6,490 nt of DNA from Verrucomicrobiota bacterium (lineage in GTDB: Bacteria; Verrucomicrobiota; Verrucomicrobiia; Chthoniobacterales; JAFAMB01), in the NCBI GenBank assembly GCA_019241095.1, contig JAFAXJ010000551.1:1-6490 (forward strand), written 5' to 3'. The translations under genes were made by a program, and so were the position numbers. Positions 5,579 to 6,490 of the stretch are shown here, piece by piece (within the stretch, counting starts at the first letter, position 1; the number at the start of each line of letters is the position of its first letter). The notes beneath the pieces were generated by a model that ran no database searches, had not been told where the DNA came from, and saw only the letters and a list, made by a program, of their open reading frames with translations.

Positions 5579-6490
5579 TTATACAGGCGATTGGAGATAA
5601 GTCGCGCGGGAAAGCCGCGCTTTGTTCGAAGTCCATGACGTCCCATTTTTCCGCCGCTCGTTTGCTCGGTCGCAACCGGTTGGGGTTTGCTGGGCACTAA
5701 ACTGGTTTGGGGTTAAATAACCCAGTGCGCTATGTTTCCGGTGCTGATTGTATTCGATCCGCCACTGCTCAAGGATGATGCGCGCCTCAGACAGCGAGGG
5801 GAACAGTTCCCGGTTGAGACATTCATCGCGCAGTTTGTCGTAGAACCTCTCAATGTAGGCTTGTTCCCAAGGAGACCCCGGTTGAATGTACAGAGTTTTT
5901 TTGATCTGTTGGTCGGCAAACCAGTCCTGGATGGCTTTGGCGATAAACTCCGGACCATTATCGCTGCGCACATACTGCGGCGCGCCGTAACGCTTTATGG
6001 CGGCTCCAGTACCGTAATCGCATCGACGGCTCGGATTGAATAGCCGACGTGAATCACCAAAACTTGTTTGGTGTACTCGTCGATTAAGCTGAGTATCCGC
6101 AAGGTTTGACCGTGGTCGGTTTGATCGTGAATTAAATCCCAACCCCAAACCTGGTTGCGACGCTCTGCGCGCTGGCGTTGACCGTTAGTCGGCCCAAGGC
6201 GCAGCGTGCGTCGTTGCCGTTTACGGACCTGAAGGCCAGCTTCACGGCGCAGCCGTTGCACTCGCTTCGGGTTGACTTTGCCACGGCGCCGGCGCAACAG
6301 TCGCCGTGATGCGCCGATAACCGTAGCGGGGATGCTTCTCGCTCAGTTGCACAATCTCCTGGTTGAGCTTTGGTCACTGGGGCTCTTGCGCGAGACCAGG
6401 TAAAAGCTCGAGCGCGCCAAACCAAGAACCCGACATGCTTGAGCCGCGTTGCTCAAGCCTTCTTCCACCAGGTACTTTACCGGCCGCCGT
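5579..6490 (-). mobile_element. IS3-family (IS407-like) element remnant, runs off the window
   Basis: Minus-strand orfB fills most of this stretch and continues past the right window edge, where orfA should lie. The left boundary is uncertain: I find no clear terminal repeat between 5579 and 5650. It is a different element from the one at 1-602, as the aligned OrfB N-termini differ clearly. Confidence 0.75.
5579..6490 (-). pseudogene. IS407-like OrfB transposase with three frameshifts
   Basis: Read from 6490 leftward: VKYLVEEGLSNAAQACRVLG, LARSSFYLVSRKSPSDQ; an A lost at ~6369; KLNQEIVQLSEKHPRYGYRR; an extra base at ~6304; LLRRRRGKVNPKRVQRLRRE, NQVWGWDLIHDQT, LSLIDEYTKQVLVIHV; a G lost at ~6003; AAIKRYGAPQYVRSDNGPEF, PGSPWEQAYIERFYDKLRDE, CLNRELF and HSALGYLTPNQF. 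The rve integrase core and all three catalytic acids survive (D at 6136-6138, D at 5960-5962, E at 5849-5851), about 36 residues between the last two, as in IS3 transposases. The frameshifts make the enzyme inactive. The last ~35 codons before TAA/TGA near 5579 do not look like conserved transposase. Confidence 0.88.
5604..5626 (+). terminator. Terminator-like hairpin
   Basis: GCGCGG (5604-5609) pairs with CCGCGC (5615-5620) around a GAAAG loop, followed by TTTGTT on the plus strand. It could end plus-strand transcripts entering the IS, or be a subterminal structure of the IS. Confidence 0.35.

Noticed and set aside
6132..6425. 97-residue minus-strand frame in the right IS
   Set aside because: Only a few codons coincide with the true OrfB path; the rest is the wrong frame (low-similarity, R/A-rich).
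1..6490. Composite transposon carrying GH39 between two IS copies
   Set aside because: The flanking elements belong to different types (IS481-like and IS407-like), both are broken, and no matching ends or duplications are seen.

Overview
This window looks like a bacterial accessory region of mixed base composition. It has been broken up by insertion sequences (IS) and holds mostly gene remnants, with one large intact enzyme gene. No rRNA, tRNA or CRISPR array is visible, and no marker gene fixes the taxon. The secreted-protein leader, the stand-alone ATP-dependent DNA ligase remnant and the GH39 enzyme fit a soil or environmental Gram-negative bacterium such as an acidobacterium, verrucomicrobium or proteobacterium, but this is only a guess.

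Layout, left to right. Positions 1-602 are the 5' part of an IS3-family element on the minus strand (orfA, an A7 slippery site, a frameshifted orfB start, a terminal repeat). It is inserted in a gene for a small secreted protein (603-855, minus), which is cut after about 84 codons. A charged, low-complexity ORF (852-1094, minus) overlaps the start of that gene by ATGA. Positions 1095-1335 carry no convincing gene. Two tiny overlapping plus-strand ORFs follow (1336-1514). Next is a two-gene minus-strand unit (1589-2208): a four-helix membrane protein and a 70-residue soluble protein that share a DNPI...C motif. It is bounded by a GC hairpin downstream and a perfect ATA-rich palindrome upstream.

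From 2352 to 2938 lies the C-terminal half of an ATP-dependent DNA ligase, split by one frameshift. It abuts a truncated IS481-like transposase remnant (2924-3416, minus). Immediately after comes an intact 485-residue glycoside hydrolase family 39 enzyme (3411-4868, plus), probably a beta-xylosidase, whose apparent GTG start seems to lie inside the terminal bases of the IS remnant. Positions 4869-5578 hold only weak coding traces. The right end (5579-6490, minus) is a second IS3-family transposase, IS407-like, with three frameshifts.

The genes do not form a coherent pathway. The GH39 enzyme would act alone on xylo-oligosaccharides or related glycosides in the cytoplasm, and the IS copies explain why its neighbours are broken. 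Indels fall in the IS and ligase remnants while the 1.46 kb GH39 frame is clean, which favours real decay under relaxed selection over uniform sequencing error. The most original item is the uncharacterised DNPI-motif gene pair; there is no clear case for a wholly new defence or mobile system.
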